This document shows, piece after piece, positions 56,212 through 64,000 of a DNA stretch of 64,000 bases. The notes beneath the pieces are model-generated. The model saw only the letters and a program-made list of their open reading frames with translations. It had not been told where the DNA came from and did not search any database. Numbering within the stretch: the first letter of the stretch is position 1; every line of letters starts with the position of its first letter. A program made the position numbers and the translations under genes. Source of the DNA: Gallionella sp. (GTDB taxonomy: Bacteria; Pseudomonadota; Gammaproteobacteria; Burkholderiales; Gallionellaceae); NCBI GenBank assembly GCA_028689145.1, contig JAQTWT010000001.1:372001-436000 (forward strand), read 5' to 3'.

Positions 56212-57540
56212 TCAGTAAAGCGCCTGATTTACCCTGATGAGACTGTCCTCGCCCAGCATACCAACCGAGGCTTTCAGACGCAGCTGACTGACGAGATAGC
56301 TGTATTGGGCTTGAAATAAATCGCGGCGGGTCGAATAAAGTTGTTGCTGGGCATTCAACACATCAAGATTGGTACGCACCCCCACCTCCTGCCCAAGCTT
56401 ACTTGCTTCCAGTACACTCTCGCTGGAAGTAAGCGCCTGCTGCAACGCCTTGACCTGTGCGATACCGCTCACCACACCGAGGTAAGCCTGACGGGTTTGC
56501 AGGGCCACGCTGCGGCGGGTGTTCTCCAGCTCTTGCCTGGCGCGCTCGAGGTTGGCCGACGCTTCACGCCATTTTGAATTGACCGCACCACCCTGAAATA
56601 GCGGCATATTAATCTGCACACCGACACTCTTATTGGAACTGTCGCTGCCCACACCGAAACTACCGCCGTTGGATTGATTGTTGGAATAATTGGCTACCAG
56701 ATCAACCGTCGGGTAATGCCCGCCGCGGTTGCGCGCCACTTCTTTTTCGGCAATCTCGGCACTAGCCTGCGCAATGGACAACAGCGGATTATTCAACTGC
56801 GCATTGTCCACCCACTTTTCCATGTCGGCCGGTTGCGGGCTCTCCAACTTGAATTCTTTGCCAAGGTGGCGCAAATCTTTTGGCATCGTGTTGATCAATT
56901 GCTGCAAGGAGCGCCGTTTAATTTCCAGATTGTTTTGCGCGGCAATTTCCTGCGCGCTGGTCAGGTCGTAACGCGCCTGAGCTTCATGGGTGTCAGTAAT
57001 GGTGGCACTACCCACCTCGAAGTTGCGCTTGGCCTGCTCCAGTTGCTCTGAAATCGCGGTTTTCTGCGCCTCGGCGAGTTGCACGCTGTCTTGGGCGATC
57101 AGCACATCGAAGTAAGCTTGCGCGACGCGCACGATCAGATCCTGCTCGGCAACCTTGAATTGCGCATCGCTTTGCACGACCTGCAGCTCGGATTCGGTGT
57201 AAGCCAGCCAGTTTTGCTGGCGAAACAGCGGCTGCGTCAGGTTTACCCCGTAACCGTGGCTGTTATATCTGCTTTGTCCGCCGGGCAGAATGGTCGCACC
57301 GAGATAACGGGTAGTGGTGTCATTGAATGTGCTGTTCGCACTGAGACTAACGTTGGGCATCAGCAGGGAACGGCCTTGCGGCAGCTTTTCCTGACCGGCT
57401 TGCTGTGCGGCGCGCGCCGACGCAAATACCGGATCGTTGGCTTGCGCGGCGCGAAAGGTGTCCAACAAATCGGCAGCCTGTGCCTGACTACCGATGCCGA
57501 TCGATACTGTCAGGAAAAACGGTAATAGTTTTAGTTTCAT
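56212..57540 (-). CDS. tolC: TolC-family outer-membrane efflux/secretion channel
   Basis: Trimeric outer-membrane channel for tripartite pumps and type I secretion. The start at 57540 (MKLKLLPFFLTVSIGIGSQA) gives a signal peptide cut after AQA and 442 residues; an ATG seven codons upstream is possible. The family's duplicated helical layout is visible: DLLDTFRAAQANDPVFASAR at the mature start, LAYTESELQVVQSDAQFKVAEQ-type helices, and the second half starting near LSIAQASAEIAEKEVARNRG. Upstream lies the Pcm-like gene, an arrangement common in betaproteobacteria. Confidence 0.9.
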   Translation of the reverse strand: MKLKLLPFFLTVSIGIGSQAQAADLLDTFRAAQANDPVFASARAAQQAGQEKLPQGRSLLMPNVSLSANSTFNDTTTRYLGATILPGGQSRYNSHGYGVNLTQPLFRQQNWLAYTESELQVVQSDAQFKVAEQDLIVRVAQAYFDVLIAQDSVQLAEAQKTAISEQLEQAKRNFEVGSATITDTHEAQARYDLTSAQEIAAQNNLEIKRRSLQQLINTMPKDLRHLGKEFKLESPQPADMEKWVDNAQLNNPLLSIAQASAEIAEKEVARNRGGHYPTVDLVANYSNNQSNGGSFGVGSDSSNKSVGVQINMPLFQGGAVNSKWREASANLERARQELENTRRSVALQTRQAYLGVVSGIAQVKALQQALTSSESVLEASKLGQEVGVRTNLDVLNAQQQLYSTRRDLFQAQYSYLVSQLRLKASVGMLGEDSLIRVNQALY

Positions 57541-57621
57541 CAGGTTTTTTTGCGCAACCATATATTAGATATTGCTAATATTACAACCTGCCGCCGATTT
57601 GCGCAATCCCGACCTGCTACA

Positions 57622-58278
57622 TCAGAACACGAATCGCTTGGGTTGTTCCGCATTCCGCAGCGGCTCAACGCAGGTTTCCATGATATTGACCGTTTCAAAC
57701 GTATCGGGCGCGACGCGGGTGATCAGCTTCGCTTCCATCAGCGGTGCATCTCCCACGATGGCGAACAAACGTCCGCCGATGTTCAGGCTGTTCTGGAACA
57801 CTTCGGGCAATACCGGTGTCGAACCGGTCAGCACAATGGCATCGTAAGTTGCACCGTTGCCCCAGCCATGCGCTGCATCACCTGTTTCCAGGGTAATGTT
57901 GTCGCTGCGATGAGCAGCCAGAATCTGTCTGGCGATAGCGCTCAACTCCGGCACGATCTCCACCGAAGTAACATGAGCCGCCAGCGCGGATAACAGCGCG
58001 GTCAAAAAACCGCTGCCGGTACCCACCTCCAGCACCCTGTCGGTACGGGTGAGATGCAACTCCTGCAATGCGCGCGCTTCCAGTTTTGGCAGCCACATTT
58101 TGGCTCCGTGACCCAGCGGGATTTCCAAGTCGGCAAAGGCCAGCTCTTTCTTGTCCGCGGGCACAAAAAGCTCGCGGCGTATATGTGCGAGCAATTCCAG
58201 AATCCGCACCTCCAGCACATCGCACGGGCGAATTTGTTGCTCTATCATGTTGAAACGCGCTTGTTCCATATTTAGCAT
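57622..58278 (-). CDS. Protein-L-isoaspartate O-methyltransferase-like protein
   Basis: A 218-residue Rossmann SAM methyltransferase of the PCMT family: MIEQQIRPCDVLEVRILELL at the N-terminus, SAM loop VLEVGTGSGFLTALLSALAA, VTSVEIVPELSAIAR and YDAIVLTGSTPVLPEVF. The canonical substrate loop (GQTISQPYxVA in E. coli Pcm) is here GHGAKMWLPKLEARAL, so the residues that hold isoaspartate are missing. The protein may act on another substrate. Start 58278 follows AGGAGAGGGG; an ATG three codons later is also possible. Confidence 0.82.
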   Translation of the reverse strand: MLNMEQARFNMIEQQIRPCDVLEVRILELLAHIRRELFVPADKKELAFADLEIPLGHGAKMWLPKLEARALQELHLTRTDRVLEVGTGSGFLTALLSALAAHVTSVEIVPELSAIARQILAAHRSDNITLETGDAAHGWGNGATYDAIVLTGSTPVLPEVFQNSLNIGGRLFAIVGDAPLMEAKLITRVAPDTFETVNIMETCVEPLRNAEQPKRFVF

Positions 58279-58363
58279 CCCCTCTCCTGAATCGTTGCCC
58301 TATTATTATCGTTACGGCCCAGCCGTATATTTTCGTCCAGTATAACAACACCCACAGACCCGC

Positions 58364-59035
58364 TCAATCGCTGCTCGCGATCAGCTTGGCCAGCCAAATC
58401 TCGATATCTCGCACTTCCTCCTCGCACAGCGAGTGCGGCATCGCGTACTCATGCCATTCCAGCGCATAGCCAAATTCCAGCAATTTATCCCGTGAAGCCG
58501 CCCCCAGCATATAAGGCACCACCGGGTCACTGCGGCCGTGCGCCATGAAGATCGGCGTTTGCAGGGCGCTAGCGGAGACTTCCCCGGGCGCCATATCCGC
58601 CAGCGGCAAATAAGTGGAGAGCGCCAGCACACCTCCCAGCGCAACGTTCCGATGCAACACAGTATGCAGCACGATCGCTCCGCCCTGCGAAAATCCCGCC
58701 AGAAAGATATTGCACGGAGCGATGCCGCGCGCCACTTCCTGCGCGATCAACGCCTCAATGGATGCCTGCGAGTCGCGGATTCCTTTTTCATCCTGTTGTG
58801 CCCCGATATCGGCAAGGGCGATGTCATACCACGCGCGCATTACAAACCCGCCGTTGATGGTAACCGGACGCTGCGGCGCATGCGGAAAAATATAACGCAT
58901 CGGGGCAGGCAGCTTCAGCTCGTCAACCATGGACACAAAATCATGCCCGTCCGCACCCAAGCCGTGCAGCCAGATAATGCAATGCTGCGGCTGCATGCCG
59001 GATTCGAGCATGATGTGGGGAAGAATCGCGGTCAT
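58364..59035 (-). CDS. Carboxylesterase (phospholipase/carboxylesterase family)
   Basis: A 223-residue alpha/beta hydrolase of the EstB/acyl-protein thioesterase-like family. The oxyanion segment IIWLHGLGADGHDF, nucleophile AGFSQGGAI (Ser near residue 116), acid in AHGRSDPVVPY and histidine in YAMPHSLCEEE form the triad. No signal peptide is seen, so it is cytoplasmic. The start codon is preceded by only a weak site. Physiological substrate unknown. Confidence 0.9.
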   Translation of the reverse strand: MTAILPHIMLESGMQPQHCIIWLHGLGADGHDFVSMVDELKLPAPMRYIFPHAPQRPVTINGGFVMRAWYDIALADIGAQQDEKGIRDSQASIEALIAQEVARGIAPCNIFLAGFSQGGAIVLHTVLHRNVALGGVLALSTYLPLADMAPGEVSASALQTPIFMAHGRSDPVVPYMLGAASRDKLLEFGYALEWHEYAMPHSLCEEEVRDIEIWLAKLIASSD

Positions 59036-59219
59036 ATTCGTCGTTATCTGTTGGCAGATTTAAAAATCATCGGTAGCGTACGGGGTATCAGCTCCCCACA
59101 CACCGCCGGGAACGATACCAGATTTCCGCACTGAAGAAAGCGGGTTTATTGCAAGCCGTCCGTAAGGCGCGGATGGACTGCACCGGCAAAAACCGCTATG
59201 CTGCGCGACTTCACAAAAT

Positions 59220-59296
59220 GCGCTCGTAGCTCAGCTGGATAGAGTATTGGTTTCCGAAGCCAAGGGTCGTGGGTTCGACTCCCGCCGAGCGCGCCA
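59220..59296 (+). tRNA. tRNA-Arg (anticodon CCG)
   Basis: The 77-base cloverleaf has acceptor arms GCGCTCG and CGAGCGC, D-arm AGCTCAGCTGGATAGAGT, an anticodon stem TTGGT/GCCAA with loop TTCCGAA (anticodon CCG, reading CGG), the T arm GGGTTCGACTCCC, and an encoded CCA end. The flanking gaps 59036-59219 and 59297-59488 show no gene. Confidence 0.95.
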
Positions 59297-59488
59297 AATT
59301 AAGGTGCGGCAATTCAAATTTACCCGACATAAAACTGCCGGATTATTCTGCCCAATAAGCGCCAGACAATCTTGAATTCCGCTGTTCATACGCCGCACCC
59401 GCCACAGCCGATAACGGCACGAACACGTACCCGCCCCCCACAGCCCAACCCCATACTCTTTTTCATTGCCCGCTCATAACATTGCCTG

Positions 59489-60208
59489 TTATCCGCGCAT
59501 AATATTTTTGTAGCGCTGGTGCAAAATTTTCACCCGCTGCACATACACCCGCGTCTCCGCATACGGCGGCACTCCGGCGTATTTTTGCACAGCCTCCGGG
59601 CCGGCGTTGTAGGCTGCAGCCGCCAAGGCAACATCGTTATTGAATTTTGCCAAAAGACCGGCAAGATACTGCGCACCACCACGAATGTTGTGGCTTGGAA
59701 TACGGGCATCCGCCACGCCGAGCATACGCGCAGTGCCGGGCATCAACTGCATCAAACCAACCGCCCCCTTGGGAGAACGTGCCCGCGCATTAAAGCCGGA
59801 TTCCGCGTGGATCACCGCCCGCACCAATGCCGGATCAAGATCAAACTGGCGCGCGGCAAAATCGATCTCCTCCCCGTATTTATCAGGATGCAACTGGATC
59901 GAATGCCAATCGATGTTGGAGGTGACATTACACGCATAGCAAGAAGGACGGTAGACAATATAACTCACCTTGTTTGGACGAACATCAGAAAACGAGGTGG
60001 TACCGTTTTTCAAATACTTGTAGATTTTGGTTGCTGACTTACCGGTGTCGGCGTAATCCATATTGCCGCTCCCGGGAGCGGCAATGGCGGCAGGGCATGC
60101 GGCGACGAACAGCCACAGTAAAACGGGCATTGCAAACTCTGACGGCGCGCGCCATCCAATGCGACGGCACAAATGATCACGGCAGTTCATATGGGCGAAG
60201 CTATTCAT
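59489..60208 (-). CDS. Lytic transglycosylase (SLT domain), exported
   Basis: Muramidase that cleaves glycan strands with anhydro-MurNAc formation. The catalytic glutamate lies in IHAESGFNARARSPKGAVGL, followed by MQLMPGTARMLGV and AAYNAGPEAVQKYAG, the SLT signature blocks. The N-terminus includes a signal-like hydrophobic core (MPVLLWLFVAACPAAIA); starts at 60208, 60190 or 60130 all keep it. Upstream of the SLT domain is a segment with SYIVYRPSCYACNV of unknown role. Monocistronic. Confidence 0.87.
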   Translation of the reverse strand: MNSFAHMNCRDHLCRRIGWRAPSEFAMPVLLWLFVAACPAAIAAPGSGNMDYADTGKSATKIYKYLKNGTTSFSDVRPNKVSYIVYRPSCYACNVTSNIDWHSIQLHPDKYGEEIDFAARQFDLDPALVRAVIHAESGFNARARSPKGAVGLMQLMPGTARMLGVADARIPSHNIRGGAQYLAGLLAKFNNDVALAAAAYNAGPEAVQKYAGVPPYAETRVYVQRVKILHQRYKNIMRG

Positions 60209-60356
60209 TTTAAGCGCTCATGGCAATGCGTAGTGCGGCAGATAGGATTTTACCTCACGCACGGTCGATACATGCTCGCATGCAGAAAAAGAAAACGCAG
60301 CGGTTTCACGACAACATTTGCTGCGGACAGTTTTTCAAGCACTCATTCCGAAAAAC

Positions 60357-61160
60357 TCAACCCAGAATATTGCTGATCCTGTCATGCAAACCGAGAACAA
60401 CTTCAAACAGGATCAGCACGATCACGTACCACTCGAGCTTATGCAGCTGCTTGTTGTCCCACACGTCGGCTAAAGTTTGCGCCGTATCCGAGATCAACCC
60501 CAATTTTCGATCCAGTACCGACTGCCGTTCTTTCAGTTCGAACTCATCCTCCATGCTGGCATACAACCCTTCCAGATGCGGAAAATCCCACAGTGTTTCC
60601 GGTTTGTCCCCGATCTCGGCGCGCCCCACCATACGGTGCTCAATCAGCAGCATGTTACCGATCTTGGACAGCAGTTTTTTGGAACCTCCGCTCACCTTGC
60701 CATATACGGCAAGTTCTTGTGCAAACGGCTCGATTTTATCGAATTCACCGGCAACTTTTTTTTCATACAGCGTCAGCATCAGATGCTTGCTCAATGCATC
60801 CGCGATAACTTGCAATTTCTCCAGCGAGATATCGTCCAGCGAGACAGCGCCGCTTTGCACCCCGACGCTTTTCCTGCCGCTATGCACCTCCATCTCCTCG
60901 ACTTCGGGGGCGGCATAAGCATTAGTCATCAGCGGGGTAAGCGAATCAACAAATTTGGCTTCATTCGCGCTCTGCACGCCAAACATCACCACCACGCCGT
61001 AGCGAAACAATACCGCGATTCCGCCGTCGTTATCCACTTCCAGCGTTAACGGCGTAGTCGCCAGGCAATCGGCAATCTTGAACGCCTTCAAGTCCAGCCG
61101 GTCTGCCAACAGCAATGCATGCACCTTCAAGTCCTGACGGCTATTTAGCTTTAGTTCCAT
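60357..61160 (-). CDS. RMD1/DUF155-family membrane protein
   Basis: A 267-residue protein with the DUF155 pattern: an N-terminal domain containing GGIAVLFRYGVVVMFGV, a helical middle (EKLQVIADALSKHLMLTLYE and KLLSKIGNMLLIEHRMVGRA) and a C-terminal membrane segment (LEWYVIVLILFEVVLGL). The yeast relatives act in sporulation and mitochondrial translation; the bacterial role is not known. It lies 69 bases before rsmA in transcription direction but separated from it; no operon evidence. Confidence 0.8.
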   Translation of the reverse strand: MELKLNSRQDLKVHALLLADRLDLKAFKIADCLATTPLTLEVDNDGGIAVLFRYGVVVMFGVQSANEAKFVDSLTPLMTNAYAAPEVEEMEVHSGRKSVGVQSGAVSLDDISLEKLQVIADALSKHLMLTLYEKKVAGEFDKIEPFAQELAVYGKVSGGSKKLLSKIGNMLLIEHRMVGRAEIGDKPETLWDFPHLEGLYASMEDEFELKERQSVLDRKLGLISDTAQTLADVWDNKQLHKLEWYVIVLILFEVVLGLHDRISNILG

Positions 61161-61229
61161 ATCATGGTCATCGTAGTGAGCTTCGTTTTTGCGCCGCTCG
61201 CGGGTGGATTTAATGCTACCAGCTTTTCC

Positions 61230-62021
61230 TTATATTGAGCGACCGTTACCACTCAAGTGATTAGCGATCTTGATAAACTCTGCCACGCCAAGATTTTCCG
61301 CGCGCAGTTGTGCATCTATACCAAGCAGCATGAAATCGGCTTCCGCCAAGTGGCTGCGCAGGGTATTGCGCAGGGTCTTGCGGCGTTGCCCGAACGCCGC
61401 ACCGACAATCGCGGCAAACAGTTTCTCGTCACGCACTCTAATCTCGCCGGCAGGCAGCGGGATCATACGCACGATGGCAGAATGCACCTTGGGCGCGGGG
61501 CGGAAAGATTCCGGCGGCACATCGAGCAGTTTTTCCATGGCAAAGCGGTATTGCAGCATCACCGACAGTCTCCCGTATTCGGGCGTGGAATGCGCGGCGA
61601 CCATGCGTTCGACCACTTCGTTTTGCAGCATGAAATGCATGTCGCGGATGCGCCCTGCATACGCTGCGAAGTGAAACAGCAGCGGCGAGGAAATGTTGTA
61701 GGGCAGATTGCCGACGATGCGCAACGGGGCGGGCAGTCTCGCAATATCAAACTCCAGCGCATCTCCGGCGTGGATGGTCAGCTTCACGCCGGGGGCATCC
61801 TGCGGGTAGTCGTGACCCAGTCTGGCGATGATGTCGCGGTCGATCTCCACCACGTGCAGATGGTTCAAGCGCTTCAGCAACGGGCGCGTCAGCGCACCCA
61901 GACCCGGACCAATCTCCACCATATTATCGTCCGGCTCGGGACGAATCGCGGCGACGATATCGGCGATGATCCGTTCATCGACGAGAAAATTCTGGCCGAA
62001 TCTTTTCTTGGCTTTATGCAC
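61230..62021 (-). CDS. rsmA: 16S rRNA (adenine1518/1519-N6,N6)-dimethyltransferase RsmA (KsgA)
   Basis: Dimethylates two adjacent adenines in the 3' hairpin of 16S rRNA. The 263-residue protein starts [20 protein letters not shown], with SAM loop [28 protein letters not shown] and the catalytic [27 protein letters not shown] is the C-terminal signature. It follows pdxA and surA on the same strand, as in E. coli (surA-pdxA-ksgA). A single REP copy lies in the 62-base gap to pdxA. Confidence 0.97.
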   Translation of the reverse strand: MHKAKKRFGQNFLVDERIIADIVAAIRPEPDDNMVEIGPGLGALTRPLLKRLNHLHVVEIDRDIIARLGHDYPQDAPGVKLTIHAGDALEFDIARLPAPLRIVGNLPYNISSPLLFHFAAYAGRIRDMHFMLQNEVVERMVAAHSTPEYGRLSVMLQYRFAMEKLLDVPPESFRPAPKVHSAIVRMIPLPAGEIRVRDEKLFAAIVGAAFGQRRKTLRNTLRSHLAEADFMLLGIDAQLRAENLGVAEFIKIANHLSGNGRSI

Positions 62022-62062
62022 GATTTATTCCATGAGGTTTGCGGTGTTGGGATAAGCAACCA

Positions 62063-62087
62063 AGGGCGCGATAAATCGCGCCCCTAC
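62063..62087. repeat. Single REP copy, family B2, overlapping the pdxA stop codon
   Basis: On the minus strand it reads GTAGGGGCGCGATTTATCGC then GCCCT. The TAG of the GTAG head is the pdxA stop codon (62084-62086). It lies in the pdxA-rsmA gap. Confidence 0.82.
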
Positions 62088-63082
62088 ACATTTGTGTCCC
62101 GCTCGTTTTGCGCCATCTGCGCCGCGAGCTTGAGCGCTTCCAGCAGGCTGCCGCTGTCGGCTTTACCGGTACCGGCCAGATCCAGCGCGGTGCCGTGATC
62201 CACCGAGGTGCGGATAATCGGCAAGCCGAGCGTGACATTCACGCCGTGACCGAAGCTGGCATGTTTCAATACCGGCAACCCTTGGTCGTGATACATCGCG
62301 AGCACGCAGTCGCACTGTGCCAGTTTGTGCGGGGTAAATAGTGTATCGGCGGGCAGCGGCGCGCTGACTTGCATACCCTCGGCACGCAACTTATCCAGCA
62401 CCGGGATCATCTCCTCGATTTCTTCGCGCCCCAGATAGCCGTCTTCACCGGCGTGGGGATTCAAACCGGCCACCAGAATGCGCGGTTGCGCAATACCGAA
62501 ACGCTGTCGCAGATCGCGCTGGATAATACGCAGCACATTTTCCAGCAACGGCGCGGTGATCGCGGCAGGCACATCCTTCAGGGCAAGATGGGTGGTGGCA
62601 AGCGCCACACGCATCCCGCCGCCGACCAGCATCATCACCACTGACCCGGTGCCGGTTAGCTCGGCGAGAAATTCGGTGTGTCCGGTGAACGGGATACCTG
62701 CATCGTTGATGATGCCCTTATGCACCGGTGCGGTGACCATGCCGAAAAATTCGCCCGCTTGGCAGCCTTGCACGGCACGGCGCAACGTCGCCAGCACATA
62801 TTCGCTATTGGCCTTATTTAGTTCGCCGGCACGGCAGGGTGCCACGAGCGGGACATGAATTACTGCCAGTGAGTTGACCGAGACAGCCGCCGCACTCCCC
62901 GCATCGCGCACCTGCAAGGCGATGCCCAACTGCGCTGCGCGTTGTTGCAGCAGGTCTTTATCGGCAATGACGACGAACGGAATATCGGGCGGCGCAAGCG
63001 CCAACTGAACACACAGGTCTATACCTATTCCGGCAGGTTCGCCGGCGGTAACCGCCAGCGGCAAAAGGGGGGTATCTTTCAC
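62084..63082 (-). CDS. pdxA: 4-hydroxythreonine-4-phosphate dehydrogenase PdxA
   Basis: NAD-dependent oxidative decarboxylase in the DXP-dependent pyridoxal phosphate pathway. The 332-residue protein starts at GTG 63082 (MKDTPLLPLAVTAGEPAGIG), 3 bases after the surA stop. Metal-binding and substrate motifs are present: GFTGHTEFLAELTG (fragment PFTGHTEFLAEL), THLALKDVPAAI, LNPHAGEDGYLGREE and MYHDQGLPVLKHASFGHGVN. Its stop codon is the TAG of a REP head. Confidence 0.96.
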   Translation of the reverse strand: MKDTPLLPLAVTAGEPAGIGIDLCVQLALAPPDIPFVVIADKDLLQQRAAQLGIALQVRDAGSAAAVSVNSLAVIHVPLVAPCRAGELNKANSEYVLATLRRAVQGCQAGEFFGMVTAPVHKGIINDAGIPFTGHTEFLAELTGTGSVVMMLVGGGMRVALATTHLALKDVPAAITAPLLENVLRIIQRDLRQRFGIAQPRILVAGLNPHAGEDGYLGREEIEEMIPVLDKLRAEGMQVSAPLPADTLFTPHKLAQCDCVLAMYHDQGLPVLKHASFGHGVNVTLGLPIIRTSVDHGTALDLAGTGKADSGSLLEALKLAAQMAQNERDTNV

Positions 63083-63085
63083 CGA

Positions 63086-64000
63086 TTACTGATTTTGTTC
63101 GAGGCGGTATTCGATAAACGCGCGATCGCGCAACTGGCGCAGCCAGTCCTGATACAACTCATCCGACTTGAAGGTGCCGATGGCGAGACGTGCCTGCTGG
63201 CGTTGCTGTTGCGCACTCACATCAGTATCGCGCCGTTCTATCACTTGTATCAAATGCCAGCCGAATTGCGACTGTGCCGCCCCGATCATGCCCGGCTGCA
63301 GTTTATTCATTACCTCCTCGAATTCGGGCACCGTTTGTCCGGGAGACAACCAATCCAGATCGCCGCCCTGCTGCGCGCTGCCGTCCTGCGAATAGCGCTT
63401 GGCTTGCTCGGCAAAATCAGCGCCATTTTCGATGCGCTGCTTTATTTCCATGATGCGTTTTTTAGCTTCGGATTCGGACACGATCTCGCTGGTCTTGATC
63501 AGAATATGCCGTGCATGAGTTTGTATTATCACTACCGGCGCACTGCCGCTGCGTTTTTCGATCAGCTTAAGAATATGAAACCCGCTCGGACTGCGAAGCA
63601 CGGCAGTCGTTTGTCCGGGTTGCAACGGTTGCAGTTCATTCATAAACAACTGGGGGATGCTATCGCCGGGACGCCAGCCGATGTCGCCGCCCTTTAACGC
63701 ATCCTTGGCATCGGAAGCCCCCGCCGCCACCTGTGCAAAATCCGCCCCGCCCTTCAATTGCGCCAATGCCTGTTCGGCTTTATCGCGGGCAGCCTTGATT
63801 TTTTCAGCGCTGGCCTGTTCCGGCACCACCACCAAGATATGCGCCAAATGCAATTCCTCGCCCTCGCCGCCCATTTTGGCTTTATTGGCCAGATAATTAT
63901 CGACTTCGGTATCGCTGATAATTAGCTTGCTTTCCACTTCGCGCTCGCGCAGTCGGGTGGAAATTATTTCGCTGCGTATTTCCTCGCGGAATTTCTTGAA
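63086..64000 (-). CDS. surA: Periplasmic chaperone/peptidyl-prolyl isomerase SurA (3' part)
   Basis: Outer-membrane protein chaperone. The frame is open to the window edge, so the signal peptide and the first part of the chaperone domain are missing; 304 codons are present. Two parvulin domains are visible: LHLAHILVVVPEQASAEKIK with GGADFAQVAAGASD and GDIGWRPGDSIP, and THARHILIKTSEIVSESEAK with GADFAEQAKRYSQDGSAQQG and LDWLSPGQTVPEFEEVM. The C-terminal helix ends WLRQLRDRAFIEYRLEQNQ. It heads the surA-pdxA-rsmA order. Confidence 0.95.
   Translation of the reverse strand, partial: FKKFREEIRSEIISTRLREREVESKLIISDTEVDNYLANKAKMGGEGEELHLAHILVVVPEQASAEKIKAARDKAEQALAQLKGGADFAQVAAGASDAKDALKGGDIGWRPGDSIPQLFMNELQPLQPGQTTAVLRSPSGFHILKLIEKRSGSAPVVIIQTHARHILIKTSEIVSESEAKKRIMEIKQRIENGADFAEQAKRYSQDGSAQQGGDLDWLSPGQTVPEFEEVMNKLQPGMIGAAQSQFGWHLIQVIERRDTDVSAQQQRQQARLAIGTFKSDELYQDWLRQLRDRAFIEYRLEQNQ

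Noticed and set aside
59297..59488. Possible second tRNA or small RNA after tRNA-Arg
   Set aside because: No cloverleaf, terminator or conserved motif was found in this gap.

Overview
The window is a 64-kb piece of a betaproteobacterial chromosome. The gene content (complete division and cell-wall cluster, spc/alpha ribosomal operons, meso-DAP-type MurE, LpxC, SurA, TolC) is that of a Gram-negative bacterium. The pairing of a YajR-type transporter with ssb and of tolC with a Pcm-like gene, together with moderately high GC, suggests a member of the Nitrosomonadales/Gallionellaceae type. The genus is inference, not proven by the sequence.

Layout: (1) 1-21,524, almost all on the minus strand: a partial small gene, ettA, then a gap-poor cluster whose transcription order is mraZ-rsmH-ftsL-ftsI-murE-murF-mraY-murD-ftsW-murG-murC-murB-ddl-ftsQ-ftsA-ftsZ-lpxC. 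It is read from a good sigma70 promoter with four tandem MraZ boxes. (2) 21.8-33.2 kb: a lipoprotein and a divergent alpha/beta hydrolase, an AT-rich cassette of two unknown membrane proteins, a glycerophosphodiester/glycerol-3-phosphate module (ugpQ, glpD, an FGGY kinase) and hrpA. (3) 33.4-42.5 kb: a 46-residue membrane ORF, a PilZ protein and a translationally coupled type IV pilus-like (MSHA/type II secretion-like) operon with ATPase, platform protein, three assembly proteins and two pilin-like proteins, but no secretin. (4) 42.6-47.0 kb: YajR-type transporter, ssb, an aldehyde dehydrogenase and cysK. (5) 47.2-56.2 kb, minus strand: the spc and alpha ribosomal operons (rplN to rplQ) behind their own promoter and a highly structured leader. 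(6) 56.2-64 kb: tolC, a Pcm-like methyltransferase, a carboxylesterase, tRNA-Arg(CCG), a lytic transglycosylase, an RMD1-family protein, rsmA, pdxA and the 3' part of surA.

The most unusual feature is a dense population of short palindromic repeats of at least seven sequence families. Several share a GTAG head and occur as inverted pairs (REP/REPIN-like). They sit directly at gene ends: the GTAG or GTAA head overlaps the stop codon of mraY, infA and pdxA, and other copies lie within a few bases of the stops of ftsZ, murB, cysK and ettA. Two further families lie inside open reading frames, in frame, in murB, murC, murD and murF, adding about 10-30 residues at loops or domain borders of essential peptidoglycan enzymes. 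This resembles the protein-coding palindromic elements known from Rickettsia. A second notable feature is the rplN leader RNA, which can form either local hairpins or an alternative 11-bp helix. No CRISPR array, prophage or recognisable transposase gene was seen.
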